This document shows, piece by piece, positions 45,603 through 57,060 of a stretch of DNA of 64,000 nucleotides. Made by a program: the position numbers and the translations under genes. The DNA comes from Dysidea avara (lineage: Eukaryota; Porifera; Demospongiae; Dictyoceratida; Dysideidae). The stretch lies in contig NC_089277.1 of assembly GCF_963678975.1 (NCBI RefSeq), positions 18,242,757 to 18,306,756 of the forward strand, given 5' to 3'. The notes beneath the pieces are model-generated. The model saw nothing but the letters and a program-made list of their open reading frames with translations. It was not told the DNA's origin and searched no databases. Position 1 is the stretch's first letter; each line of letters starts with the position of its first letter.

Positions 45603-48084
45603 GGTCATTCCATGTCAAATCACCGAGAAATTGTAGGGTCACCTCTTTCTTTTGAAGAAACTTGGTGTGTTTGTAGTACCTATGGTGCTCATCACCCATA
45701 CCAATTTTTAGCCTCATACACCACATAGTTTCTGATTTATGTCTACAAATATTTTGAATATTTCATGAAAAATTGGTCCGTCTTGAGTTACAAAATCAAT
45801 TGTAGCTCACAATTGTGTTAATATTTTAAAATACAATTTTCAGCGATTAAAGACTGTTAATTGAACATTCAAGTATTCCATAAACTATGGGATATCAATT
45901 TAATTAAGGTTCAAAAGGGCTCTACTAAAATCTTTAATCCTTAATATTTCAAAAAGTGCTGCTTCAAATTCTTTGAATTTTTTAGTAAATAATAATTAGG
46001 TTATGGTCTATTTATGGTCTATTGTTGGTAAAATTTTTGTGGTGGGGCCACAATGGGTTCAAGAGATATAATTAAATATGTTGTGATATGTAGTGGAATT
46101 TTGTAGTCTATTATTGCTATATGGGAGTGTACACCTCTAATAACCACTCCTAATAAGGCCATGCCAACTTTGTTTTACACAATGAAGGTGTCCAAGTACA
46201 GTGCAACCTGTATTAGTGACCACCTGTATTGAAAGACCACCTTTGTGCTGCAATTTATTTAGTTGTATAGTTTTCAAATACAGCCAGCTTATATAACTTG
46301 TAAAGGCAGTACAATGACCAGCTAATGACACCACGTCAGTTGTTCAGTTGAGCATGTAGCAACATACAGTACCTGCTGCTTACTTTGGGTATTGTAACAA
46401 TAAAGACAACAGGGACGTTGCTTTCAACTATCACATACAATCCATGGTACGGGAAAACTGCACTCTTTTGTGCCAATCTCAGATAGCAGAGTGGAAATAA
46501 AATTTTATTCATAATCTGATATTTTGGAAAGAGAGAGTTGCTCTAGCAAAAAATGAAGCTTCACCAGAATTAATTGCTGGATTTGTCACTTGTTTCCATG
46601 AAGAGAATCAGTGTGCTTGAAGTTTGTAGTGACACCAAGGACGTGAAGCTGACATTTCTGTATATCCACATGGTCCATCAAACTCATTCAAGTACCCAGA
46701 GCCCCAGCATATCCACACTATACCAATGGATGACATTCTAACTCTCATAGACCCAAGGACAAGAAGTGATTGTGTGTACTCTGACAAAAAAGAAATGACT
46801 TTTGCTACCAAACAGCGTCACACTGTATCACCACAGTAACAAACTTGTATTACCGGCATTCCTTTGTCACAACCTTTTTATATATGCATATATTTAACTT
46901 GCAGTTGAATCAAAGAGCCTTGTGTGTCTGCAAACCTAAATCAGCAGAATGGGCTTCAAGGTGTGCAATACTGCATGGGATATCTACTATAATACCGCGA
47001 ACACTGCCAGCTACCTATCTCATAATCCCATGGAGTCCCCATGCTGAAAAACTTTTGCAACTAATAGGTGAATGTCTGACAAGTATCCACAAAACATTCT
47101 AATAAGCACTTTATGGTAGAGCAAAGGTCAAAGATTAGGAGACATGGTTAATTATCAACTTCATCAAATTAAGCTGTTAAATATACCAAAAGAAAGCTTT
47201 TTCTTTGAACTTTAAAGTGGTGCATTGCATTTTAAAAACACCCAGGTTATGATGCTTTGAATGGTCACAAGCACAGCAAAAAATAGAATACCAAATAAGC
47301 CATTTCTAGGAAGCCATACAAGCAATGGGTGAAGGGACACACACGATCACTTGGGATACCCACACACCAATTTCGTCCAATTCTGAGGGGGTCACGTGTA
47401 AAACTTTGGTGAACTGATATGGAATTACCCATACAGTAAATCCAACTAAATGAATTGCAGCACAAAGGTGGTCTTTCAATACAGGTGGTCACTAGTACAG
47501 GTTGCACTGTACTTAGACACCTTCATTGTGCAAAACAAAGTTGGCATGGCCTTATCAGGAGTGGTTATTAGAGGTGTACACTCCCATATAGCAATAATAG
47601 ACTACAAAATTCCACTACATACCACAACATATTTAGTTATATCTCTTGAACCCATTGTGGCCCCACCACAAATTTTTTTACCGACAATAGACCATAACCT
47701 AATTACTATTTACTAAAAAATTCAAAGAATTTGAAGCAGTACTTTTTGAAATATTAAGGATTAAAATTTTTAACAGAGCCTTTTTGAACCTTAATTAAAT
47801 TGATATCCCATAGTTTATGGATTACTTGAAAGATCAATGAACAGTCTTTAACCGCTGAAGATTGTATTTTAAAATATTAACACAGTGGTGAGCTACAGTT
47901 GATTTTGTAACTCACGACGGACCAATTTTTCATGAAATATTCAAAATATTTGTGGTCATAAATCAGAAACTATGTGGTGTATGAGGCTAAAAATTGGTAT
48001 GGGTGATGAGCACCATAGGTACTACAAACACACCAAGTTTTGTCAAAATCCGAGAGGTGATCCTACAATTTCTCGGTGATTTGA
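45603..48084. mobile_element. 2.5-kb element with about 650-bp inverted arms and decayed ORF
   Basis: The left arm 45603-46265 (from GGGTCATTCCATGTCAAATC to CTTTGTGCTGCAATTTATTT) reappears inverted at 47440-48084 with few differences. The central 1.2 kb on the plus strand holds a broken frame with IFWKERVALAKNEASPELIA and, after stops, YPHGPSNSFKYPEPQHIHTI and MDDILTLIDPRTRSD. I do not recognise this protein; it may be the relic of the element's own transposase. The right outer end is cut short by the MITE at 48088. Confidence 0.75.
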
Positions 48085-48087
48085 CCC

Positions 48088-48490
48088 ATAAGCCTTATCC
48101 CAAATGACGTCACGGATTGCAAATGGATGCTCTATTTGGGGGACTTCAACATATTCGAGCGTGAGTTCTAATGGCCTTAATAAGAAATCAAATGAACATG
48201 TAATCCTGGAAGAAGATATATCGACCTAAAACTAACAGGTATATGGTTAGCAGGGTATAAAATGTATTGTCTAATGGCGAGTTAGAATTTTCAGCTGGTT
48301 TTCCAAGTTGAGTAGAAATACTATCGTTCTTTATAGTGAAAACCATACCTGGTAGTTTTGCCTCGATATCTTGTTTGTTAGTCGCTGTGCCAATCTTCAA
48401 AATATCGATCGCCATTGGTAACAGTACTCGAAAATATAAGAGCCCCCCCAAATAGAAAATTCGTGTGACGTCATTTGGGATAAGGCTTAT
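48088..48490. mobile_element. MITE with ATAAGCCTTATCCCAAATGA ends carrying an exon-like minus-strand frame
   Basis: The first and last 26 bases are near-perfect inverted copies and include TGACGTCA, a consensus CREB/ATF site, at each end. On the minus strand an ATG at about 48415 opens MAIDILKIGTATNKQDIEAK and continues through a GTATGG donor-like site for a further 50 codons. This could be a captured first exon with its promoter, or chance. Confidence 0.6.
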
Positions 48491-48599
48491 TGAGAGTTGG
48501 ACACTCTCTCTTATTTTTGTTATTATGTACTCTTGTTTACATGCAAGACAACTAATGCGACAATAATAATATATTAGGAACCAAACATCATACAATACG

Positions 48600-49640
48600 A
48601 TTGTATAGTAGGGACCACAAAGGAGTAGGCGTGGCCCACGAAATAGTATCACCCAAAAACAACCTCAATTTCCCCTGACGATGACGATGAGGCAGCATTG
48701 GTTAGGTGAAACTAAGCCCAAACAAGCTTTCAGATCGATCCAAAACACTTTCAACAAGTTGCTATGGAATTTTAAGAATAATTTATTTAATGGAATTTTC
48801 TACTGACTGAGTAAGTAACTGACTGACTGACTGATGCCTTCAGACAAGCGTAACTTGATAACAGCTAAGGCTACGGGCTTGATTTTTTCACTGTTCGATG
48901 TCGCTTCGGCCCGACAGGTGCCTTTTGGCATACTGCAGTGCATACAATGCATTCTTCATGGACTTACCAGTGTCCTCCTTTGTGTCCCATTCATCTTTGG
49001 CAGCAGAAAGTGTCGATTTGGCAATAGCACGTGATGGCTTCCCTTCGAAACGGAAATCATCCGTATTTGTCATAGTGGCTATTTTGATAGCAGAGGTGCT
49101 TTTCAAACAGTTCTTGATTTGTACTGCTGTGTAACGGGTTGAACATAGCTGACAATGAAGTGTAATGGATACTTCACTTTTCAGACGATAATTGATATAA
49201 CTGGGGCACACGGCACCATTTCTTTCGGTATGCGTGGATTGCAGAGGTGCTTTTCAAACAGTTCTTGATTCGAAATACTGCGTAATGGTTGAACAACGAA
49301 GCGTAATGAATACTTCACTTTTCAGACGATAATTGGGGCACGCAGCGCAATTTCAGATGTGGTATGCGTGGGTTCACCAGTCATAATAAAAAAAGTTAAC
49401 AAACAAGTACACAGAAAAATTTGGAATTTTCAACTAGAATAGGGACCATAACACATCGATAAAAAGTACTGGAGTAGTGCACGATATTAAATCACAGTAA
49501 AACAATAAGAAGTGTTATATCTTTACGATACCATAATGGAAATGCACAGTAGGGATATAACACTTCTTATTGTTTTACTGTGATTTAATATTGTGCACTA
49601 CTCCAGTACTTTTTATCGATGTGTTATGGTCCCTACTCTA
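48600..49640 (+). mobile_element. AGTAGGGACCA-family element, copy 2
   Basis: Runs from TAGTAGGGACCACAAAGGAG to TTATGGTCCCTACTCTAG. It contains the CTGACTGA tandem (48800-48835) and a minus-strand open frame of over 100 codons at 49211-48888 (YINYRLKSEVSITLHCQLCS, DEWDTKEDTGKSMKNALYAL, YAKRHLSG). It ends in a foldback (49440-49630) built on GTAAAACAATAAGAAGTGTT. It is shorter than copy 1 at 31690. Confidence 0.75.
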
Positions 49641-50036
49641 GTTGAAAATTCCAAATTTTTCTGTGTACTAGTGCTGTACCAATTCCACCTTTTACTGATA
49701 ATTCAAGTACTGATACCAAGTACCTTAGCTACTTCATCACTGCACACATTTGTTTGTAATGTACACCGTACATAACTCATCCATATATCAATTTCTTTTG
49801 TACTTCTGTACAAGTTTTAACACAATAGTGACAGTTTATTACAATGAGTGCATGATGAAGTGACTAACTGTACAAGATTCACTAGAAATACAAACCGGTT
49901 CAACAGCTATATAGTCAAGTAGTCTTCCCTGCTCTACTATGGCTTGAGAAGTCTAGATAATTGTTGTCACAGAAATACTATAAATGTAAAAATAATGTAA
50001 AAAATTAAAACATGGAAATAGAGGTAATTGAAAAAA

Positions 50037-50265
50037 GTAAGTAAACAAGAGTCAAACAAGCCAGCATGTTAAACACACAGAGATTTCTATTTGGACTCAA
50101 ATAAACATTTATACAGAAGCATTCTCAGTGCTTATCTGCCCTGATTTATATTTATATAAACTACTGTTTTTCCCTTAGTCTCTAGTTATCATATCCATTG
50201 AGTCCAAATAGAGATCTCTGTGTGTTTAACATGCTGGCTTATTTGACTCTTGTTTCTTTACTTTT
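50037..50265. repeat. Inverted repeat at the start of the edge-type repeat
   Basis: AAGTAAACAAGAGTCAAACA through CTATTTGGACTCA (50038-50099) is the reverse complement of 50203-50265 with a few mismatches. The roughly 60-bp arms enclose about 105 bp. This copy of the repeat at 1-360 thus has an inverted end that the left-edge copy would also have just outside the window. Confidence 0.8.
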
Positions 50266-50545
50266 TTCAGTGACCTCTTTTCCCAATTTTTAAAATAATT
50301 TTTATACTAGTTTGTTTATTTTTTTATAAATCCATTTATGGATAGCTAACATGATAATAAGAGTGATGATGCTTGATATTACTCAGTATCAAGTCAGTCA
50401 TCATGTACATTAGATATCAAGTAGTTAGTTAATATTATCAGTGTTAGCAAACACCAATGTATTGTTTCCTTACTATTGAATGTACTTTGTGTTACAATGT
50501 ATAGCATGCTGTGGTCAGTAGCATTGGATGTAGCATTGGTCAAGT
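50203..50545 (+). repeat. Second copy of the left-edge repeat
   Basis: Same orientation and block order as 1-360, including ATCCATTTATGGATAGCTAAC and TTAGCAAACACC. Differences are scattered substitutions and small indels, so the copies are not recent. Confidence 0.8.
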
Positions 50546-50879
50546 AGCATTGGTCAAATAAACAATAATTACACTGTGATAAACTACCGAAATCACTCTC
50601 ATATTCAATTTCAGAGGGTCTAATTTTTGTATTTAATTTCTTTGGGGGCATACCTCCAGACCCCCTAGGTTGGCATGTGAAGAAAAGGTGTTACCTAGCT
50701 GGCTAAAGCAGTTATGGGGGCCCCACATTCTAAATTTTCCCTGAGCCCCTTAAAAAATAAACTAAAGTCCATTTGGTTCACCATGGGGTGTTTTGAGATA
50801 ATAAGTCACTCTCTAGAGTTCCTATGGACATAAATACATGAAACTGACAAGGAGAAAGCATCCTGAAACTGGCAGACTT

Positions 50880-51060
50880 CTGTAAGCATTCAAGTGTAAG
50901 TCAGATGGCTGCAGGTTTGAGGCTGCCCAGGTCCATCATGGATTTTTTCTCCTTTCTGCACCTTTTCAAACATACTTAATATAACATTTTTAAACATGCT
51001 GTAGGGCCAGGTGTCCTACAGACCTTCTTGTGCTGTAAAGCCTTAATCTACAGTATATAT
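50880..51060 (+). repeat. SINE copy with ATGGCTGCAGGTTTGAGGCT core
   Basis: GCTGCAGGTTTGAGGCTGCC (B-box-like) is followed by TTTTTCTCC, CACCTTTTCAAACA, and CCAGGTGTCCTACAGACCTT with GTGCTGTAAAGCCTTAA. A close second copy lies at 57240-57415, where the tail is a clean AATAAATAATAAATAAATA. Matching 3' blocks in several places mark a SINE borrowing a LINE tail. Confidence 0.7.
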
Positions 51061-51239
51061 ACATATAAAGTTGAAAAGTTGTCTGTCTGTCTGTCCATCA
51101 CGCTGCTTACTCACCAAACTCGGTACGAATGGGCACAATCTGTGAAACACTCATCATCCGGCTACTCTAAGATTGTTATCACAAGTTCACGCGTGTCTCC
51201 ATTCGTTCTCTGCAGCATGTAGAAGGCCAGGGTGTAGAA

Positions 51240-51370
51240 AAAACTTGAGCTACATTCCTTTAATAACCACAACACAAACTGTTCAAGTGTTAGAACGCCT
51301 GACTAGGGTGTTGGAGGTTGTGGATTCAAATCCACATATTTGCACTTTTTTTTCTTTCTAAGCAGTACCT
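51240..51370 (+). repeat. tRNA-like SINE fragment
   Basis: AAGTGTTAGAACGCCTGACTAG and TTGTGGATTCAAATCCACA sit at tRNA-like spacing and can form a T-arm-like hairpin. The 5' part lacks a matching acceptor stem, so this is not called a tRNA gene. A related piece with CCAACCTGGGTTCAATCCCTG lies at 51625. Confidence 0.5.
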
Positions 51371-51839
51371 TTTTGTGCACACCTTTATAAAACTTAACAT
51401 TTAGAGTTAGTGTCTTGGCATGCAAAGCACGTATCAACACAGGGTTTTAGCAAAATTAAATGCCCATCATCTGGCAACTCGAGTGTTGTTGTAGTAAATC
51501 AATGCGTGCTTTTGTTTGTTCTTTATAGGGCGATGAAAGCACTGGTGTAGGGAAGGATCACTGAAAGTCCACAGACAAAACAACTGTGGTGATTCGCGCA
51601 CCTCCCTTAACCCCAAGTGATTATAGCCAACCTGGGTTCAATCCCTGCCTAGGTCATAGCTGTTTTTTTCACTTTGGGGACCTTTTTGATGCACCTTTTT
51701 GTTCTATCTGGTTCCATGCAATATTTTATCCACAAACTCTTATGCTCAGTTTTTCCATAGACTGCCTTACATCATAGGGACTCTTATAGCACTTTTGTGG
51801 TAGGGCAGGTGAATTGTCAACATATTTGTCCATCTGTCC

Positions 51840-52215
51840 AGTGTGTGAGGTAAAAGCTTCTTTCACACTTAATCTGTTTGTTCAGATTTACCTCATTACT
51901 GGTGTAGAAAATAAGCAACTTGGCAGGTACTACTGTGTGTCTGAAAAATGATATTATTGGCACCATGCAGATACCGTAGTTTACACTGAGGAACTGTGTG
52001 TGCAACTGCTCAACTATTTCACTAATCCTGCTTGCATCTTTTCATTCTAGATCTGCTTAAAGGATCATGCAGGACATTAAAATTAATGACGATGTTTAAA
52101 CACCTGCATGGGGTTTTGTATGGCAAGAGGATATCATGTGTCACTACAACATTAAAACTGAAAGTGCGTAGCATAGGGCAAGTTCTCAACCTTTGCTTGC
52201 CATGCAGTATTTAAA
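51840..52215 (+). repeat. Direct repeat, unit 1 (second unit 53100-53480)
   Basis: Shares with the second unit the ordered blocks CTCATTACTGGTGTA, CTGAAAAATGATATTA, GAACTGTGTGTG/GAAACTGTGTGTG, TGCTTGCATCTTTTCA, TGTTTAAACAC, CTACAACATTAAAACTGAAA and CAACCTTTGCTTGCCATGCAG-type sequence. The offset is about 1.26 kb, which suggests a local tandem duplication. Confidence 0.75.
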
Positions 52216-52279
52216 GATGACATATGTACTTCAAAGCACTATCAACATGTATGTTACACAGCAACATAGGACACACATT

Positions 52280-52480
52280 CGTTGTCCCTGCATGTAAAGC
52301 AGGTACCAATGCTTTTGTTTGTTGTTTACAGCACGTTGAAGGCACTGGTAGGGAAGACTAACTGAATAATTGAGTTACATTCCTGTCAAACCACAGACAA
52401 CAACTTTCAGTATACTTGCATGGTGGCACATTAAATTCTTTAAAAGTAACATCATCATGCATGCATACTACATACTGGAC
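52280..52480 (+). repeat. Dispersed repeat with GTACCAATGCTTTTGTTTGT block
   Basis: The blocks AAAGCAGGTACCAATGCTTT, CAGCACGTTGAAGGCACTGG, GTAGGGAAGACT and AGTTACATTCCTGTCAAACC recur at 51480-51560, 55120-55200 and 56046-56260, and inverted at 43700-43800. Order is conserved but copies are variously truncated. No coding frame is shared. Confidence 0.65.
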
Positions 52481-52528
52481 TGGACTACTGGACTGGACTA
52501 CTGGACTGGAATACTGGAGTGGACTGAC
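52473..52528 (+). repeat. Short minisatellite, TACTGGACTGGAC unit
   Basis: About four 13-bp copies of TACTGGACTGGAC with a few substitutions towards the right end. The array is small and not coding. Confidence 0.85.
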
Positions 52529-53099
52529 ATTTTTTTGGTTTTACACATTTTTAAGGGTGGGGTTACTGTACATTTGGGTGACTTGTGACAAGATTTCAGC
52601 ACTGAGTGTGAATATGGTCTTAAAAGTAGCTGTGATAAGCCAAATGGGTTCAATTAAATGTATTCTATTCACTGCTTGACAGTATGTATAGGAGATACTG
52701 ACATGTACTGTAAGTATACCCAAAAATGTTTCTCTCATTGTTAGGCACATGTGACTATTATGATACAACTTTCTATAACATATAATGTGTGTGTGAACAC
52801 ACAAACTAGATCCCATCACATAACTGGTTATATTTTATTACTGAAATAAAATGTCTGCATTCTGTTAATTGTATTAGCGTAACAATGCCATTTAGCTGCT
52901 AATAGGAGTAAAAAATTGCATGTTCATAGCACAACGGCAGTACGTACAAGTTTTAAAAGTAGGTAAATTTAATGTGCCCATAGTTATACATATCATGGAC
53001 TAGTCACCAATTCACAATATATGTGTATTATAGAAAGTTGTATCACAATAATCACATGTGGAGATGGTCCTGCACATAGGGCAGGTACCAATGATGCAC

Positions 53100-53480
53100 C
53101 ATCTGTTCCATGTAATTTTTTATCCACAAACCAGCAATGTTTTTCATCTGTATAACACACTTTGTTCAAATTTACCTCATTACTGGTGTACAAAATAAGC
53201 AACTTGCATGATTGTGCAGATACTACTGTGCATCTGAAAAATGATATTACTGGTACCACGCAGATACCTGAGAAACTGTGTGTGAAATTGCTCAACTATT
53301 TCACTACTCCTGCTTGCATCTTTTCACTCTAGATGTGCATTAAAGGTCATATAGGACATTAAAATTACTGATAATGTTTAAACACTTTGTATGGAAAGAG
53401 GCTGGCTATATTGTCACTACAACATTAAAACTGAAAGTGCATAGCACAGGGCAAGTTGTGAACCTTTGCTTGCCATGCAG
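53100..53480 (+). repeat. Direct repeat, unit 2
   Basis: Second member of the pair at 51840-52215. The block order is preserved with small deletions. Confidence 0.75.
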
Positions 53481-53586
53481 TAACTACAAATGCATATTGT
53501 GTTGGTTTTAAATTAAGCACAAGTTCATTTCTTTTTGTCGACAGTAAGGTAAATATCATGTAGAAACTGAAACTGTGCTATGTGTA

Positions 53587-54741
53587 GGGTAGTTGGAAAA
53601 AGTGGATACGGTTGGACGCGGACACGGACATGGACATTTTCAAAAAGCACTTTTACATTTATATAACAGTTATTTTTCATATCTAATGCTGTTTTTATAG
53701 CAGTCTTTGCTTCCAGACCCAGATGTTAATCTTGTCATAGCGCTTATCCATATATAAGCGCATGTGCGAAGGATAGAATAGCACTCTAAAGACCATATAG
53801 TGTTGTATACGTCAGCGTTGAAACCGGGTCGGGTCATCCGGGTCACATTTTCTCCGGGTCATCCGGGTCTGACCCGGTTTACAATTTATCCGGGTCTGAC
53901 CCGGATTGGATCACGTGAGAAACGAAATTGTTCGTTTGATGACGTGGAACTTATAAACGCTATCGCGTAGCTCTTTCGTGAGCCACGCCCACTTATCGAA
54001 TTACCAACATATGCTCAGCCACGCCTATTTGTTAGTAAGTGCAGTATGTAGCACGAAACTGAGGGTATCTATGGTGAGGGGTAGCTATTGTCAGTAGGTG
54101 AAGACCTTTTTTTTTTTTTTTTTTTTTTTTTGGTCTTCAACCTACAGCTAGGCTGAAGTTGCAATATTTACTCAACACGAATCGAACGCTCAAAATGTAG
54201 ACTCGTTCGCTCACCCGAGACTAGCCGAAACACGTCTCGGCTTTAATTAATCCAGGTCACATCCGGGTCACATCCGGGTCAGTGGGTCATCCGGGTCAGC
54301 AGTAGTGACCCGGTTTCAACGCTGGTATACGTGCTCTAGAAATCTAATTCAGAATCACTAGCATGTCCCAACCTAATCTCATGGGCCAGGTCCTTGAAAC
54401 CCTCAACACTTGGTATAAATGCCTGCCCCTTATACTAAAAAGCGTAAGATTGTGGATTTGGCCTGCTAAGTTAAGTTGCATGGGGCATACAAGCTAATCT
54501 CTACAACTATATAACTCTGTATTAGACTTTAGAGCATGTGTACAACACTATATGGTCTTTGGCATGCTGTAGTCCTTCGCACGTGCGCTTATAAATGGAT
54601 AAGCGCTATGACAAGATCGACGCCTGGGTCTGGAAGCGAAGACTGCTGTAAAAACAGCGTTAGGTATGAAAAATAACTGTTATATAAATATAAAAGTGCT
54701 TTTTGAAAATGTCCGACCGTATCCGCCTTTTCCAACTACCC
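53587..54741. mobile_element. Mutator-like non-autonomous element, 9-bp target duplication CTATGTGTA
   Basis: The ends GGGTAGTTGGAAAAAGTGGA and GCCTTTTCCAACTACCC lead into inverted arms of about 220 bp. The left arm runs through AAAAAGCACTTTTACATTTA, TCCAGACCCAG and GCGCTTATCCATATATAAGC, all mirrored on the right. CTATGTGTA stands directly outside both ends (53578-53586 and 54742-54750). Long TIRs plus 9-bp duplications are the mark of MULE elements. No transposase is present. A hAT-type MITE sits inside. Confidence 0.9.
53813..54324. mobile_element. hAT-type MITE nested in the MULE, 8-bp target duplication GTATACGT
   Basis: CAGCGTTGAAACCGGGTC at the left and GACCCGGTTTCAACGCTG at the right are exact inverted ends, flanked by GTATACGT at 53805-53812 and 54325-54332. 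The subterminal parts are arrays of CCGGGTCATCCGGGTC on the left and ATCCGGGTCACATCCGGGTC on the right. A T-run of over 20 lies near 54109. The interior is non-coding. Confidence 0.93.
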
Positions 54742-54853
54742 CTATGTGTATACCACCAGCATGATGTTTACCTTACATGTCATGTAGGTATAATTGCCTT
54801 AGTTTGCATGTAGCTTAACTAACCCTGCATGTTCATTATTTTACTATACATAC

Positions 54854-55065
54854 GGTACCGCTCAACAGTAATGTTGCACTCACTCATGGCGAGTGATTAA
54901 AAAACTTGGTAATTAAAGGGTGTGGCACCCATTTCCTTCACGAGTATTCATCCCATACGAAACGGGATGAATACTCACGAAGAAAACGGGTGCCACGCCC
55001 TTTAATTAGCGAGTTTTTTAATCATTCACAATCGGGCGAGTGTGACATTACGTTTGAGCGGTACC
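54854..55065. repeat. 212-bp near-perfect hairpin
   Basis: GGTACCGCTCAA opens the left arm and TTGAGCGGTACC closes the right arm. The arms pair through GAGTGATTAAAAAACT, AATTAAAGGGTGTGGCACCC and GAGTATTCATCCC, leaving a loop of a few bases (ATACGAAAC). Only small mismatches break the pairing. It is either a foldback MITE or a locus able to give a long hairpin RNA. Confidence 0.9.
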
Positions 55066-55219
55066 AAACTTAGCACCATCAACATGCAGCAATATAGGAC
55101 ACTAATATGTCACATTAGTTGTCCTGCATGTAAAGCAGGTACCAATGCTTTTGTTTGTTCTTTACAGCACGTTGAAGGCACTGGTAGGGAAGACTCACTG
55201 AACAAGTACACAGAAAAAA

Positions 55220-56035
55220 TTGGAATTTTCAACTAGAGTAGGGACCATAGCACATCAGTACTGAAACAAGCTGGAGTAGTGCACGATATTAAATCACAGT
55301 AAAACAATAAGAAGTGTTATATCCCTACTGTGCTTTCTGTGTACTTGTTTGCTAACTTTTTTTGTAAATAATTATTATGACTGGTGAACCCATACATACT
55401 GCGAAAGAAATGGCACCGCACTCCCCAGCTATATCAATTATTGTCTGAAAAGTGAAGTATCCATTACGCTTCGTTGTCAGCTATGTTCAACCCGTTAGAC
55501 AGCAGTATGAATCAAGAACTGTTCGAAAAGCACCCCTACAATCAAAATATAGCCACTATGAAAAATACGGACAATTTCCATTTTGAAGGGAAGCCATCAC
55601 GTGTTACCACCAAATTGATACTTTTCACTGTCAGCAAAGATGAATGGGACACAAAGGAGGACACTGGTAAGTCCATGAAGAATGTATTGTATGTACTGTG
55701 GTATGCCAAAAGGCACCTCTCAGGCTGAAGTGACATTGAACAGTAAAAAGTTCAAGCCCGTAGCCTTAGCCGTTATCGAGTTACACTTGTCTGAAGGCAT
55801 CAGTCAGTTACTCAGTCAGTCAGTCAGTCACTAGAAAATTCCGTTAAATAAATATTTTAAAAAATTCTGTAGCAACTTGTTGAAAGCATTTCAGGTTGAT
55901 CTGAAGGCTTGTTTGGGCTTAGTTTTACCTAACCAATACTGCCTCATTGTCGTCAGGGAAAATTGAAGCTAATTTTTGGGTGATGTTATTTCGTGGGCCA
56001 CGTCTACTCCTTTGTGGTCCCTACTATGCAGTACT
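55220..56035 (-). mobile_element. AGTAGGGACCA-family element, copy 3 (inverted)
   Basis: The left end CTAGAGTAGGGACCATAGCA and right end TTTGTGGTCCCTACTA show the family termini. The plus strand here carries the same peptide frame (NTDNFHFEGKPSR, DEWDTKEDTGKSMKN, YAKRHLSG at 55550-55728) that lies on the minus strand in copies 1 and 2. The terminal foldback is present as one arm only. Confidence 0.75.
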
Positions 56036-56859
56036 ATCATACTGTATGATAATTGAGCTACATTCCAGTCAAAACCACGACAAACAACGTCATTAATTTC
56101 AGTATACTTGCAGGATGGCATAAGTTCATTAAAAGTAACATCACCATGCATGCTACGTAGCTACATGAGTGGTGCTGGTGTTTAATGTTCCTGGAATTAA
56201 AACATGTGGAGATGGTCCTGTATGTAGGGCAGGTATTAATGCTAGTAATTAATAATATATATATCTCTCGGTGGCCCTGACCGCTTCACAGTGCTAGGAT
56301 CGTATTATTGTCATGGAGTTGTAATCCTACAAACCGTTGCACTAGATCATAGAGAATTCTTAGCTGAATATCTTGTCACTTACGTCCTTCAATCTCAGCG
56401 AATATCTCTGAAGTAGGTACATACAGAACACACATCATGGACTTACTGTACCTTGTCTTCCTTTTGTGTTCTATTTATTTTGCAAAGGGGAATGGCTTTG
56501 TGGCTTTGTGTGAAATGGCTTTATTGCTTTGTTCTAACTCCAAAGTAAAAAGAAATAACAACTGATATACTCATGCAAAGTCATAGTCGATCATTCCTGA
56601 CATGATAGCAGTGCATCTAGACATTAATTTTGAAAGGGGCCTATATTTTCTGCTGTACTTAACAAGAATGTGTACATTATCACACTACACTACTTTTGGG
56701 ACTTGCTCCATGTATTACCCTGGTTTTATATCAAACTATAGATATTTGTAGTGGAGGACAAATTTATATTGTGGCAGCGGCTTTATCCAGACTTCATGAC
56801 AGATCATTTTTAATATTCTATTTCAAGCACTGCAGCAATGTGGTGTAACAGTTTAACAC

Positions 56860-57060
56860 TGTGATGGTAATGTGGGGTAGCCATGGGTTGGTAATGCAGT
56901 GGTGTGGTGTGGAGATGATGTGGTGTAGTGATGTAGCAATGATGTATGTAGCGGTATAGTGTAGAATAATGTGGTGCAGAGGTGATGCAGTGATGTGGTG
57001 TAGAGGCAATGCAGTGTAGAGGCAATGCAGTGTAGAGGCAATGCAGTGTAGCGGTAGTGG
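56860..57060 (+). repeat. TGTAGAGGCAATGCAG minisatellite and degenerate GTGGTG tract
   Basis: About three exact 16-bp TGTAGAGGCAATGCAG units at 57000-57050, preceded by related but diverged copies (GGTGATGCAGTGATGTGGTG and so on) back to about 56860. Minus-strand frames rich in His, Tyr and Thr through this tract are by-products. Confidence 0.85.

Noticed and set aside
51270..51345. Possible tRNA gene
   Set aside because: T-arm-like hairpin only; no pairing acceptor stem and repeat-like surroundings.
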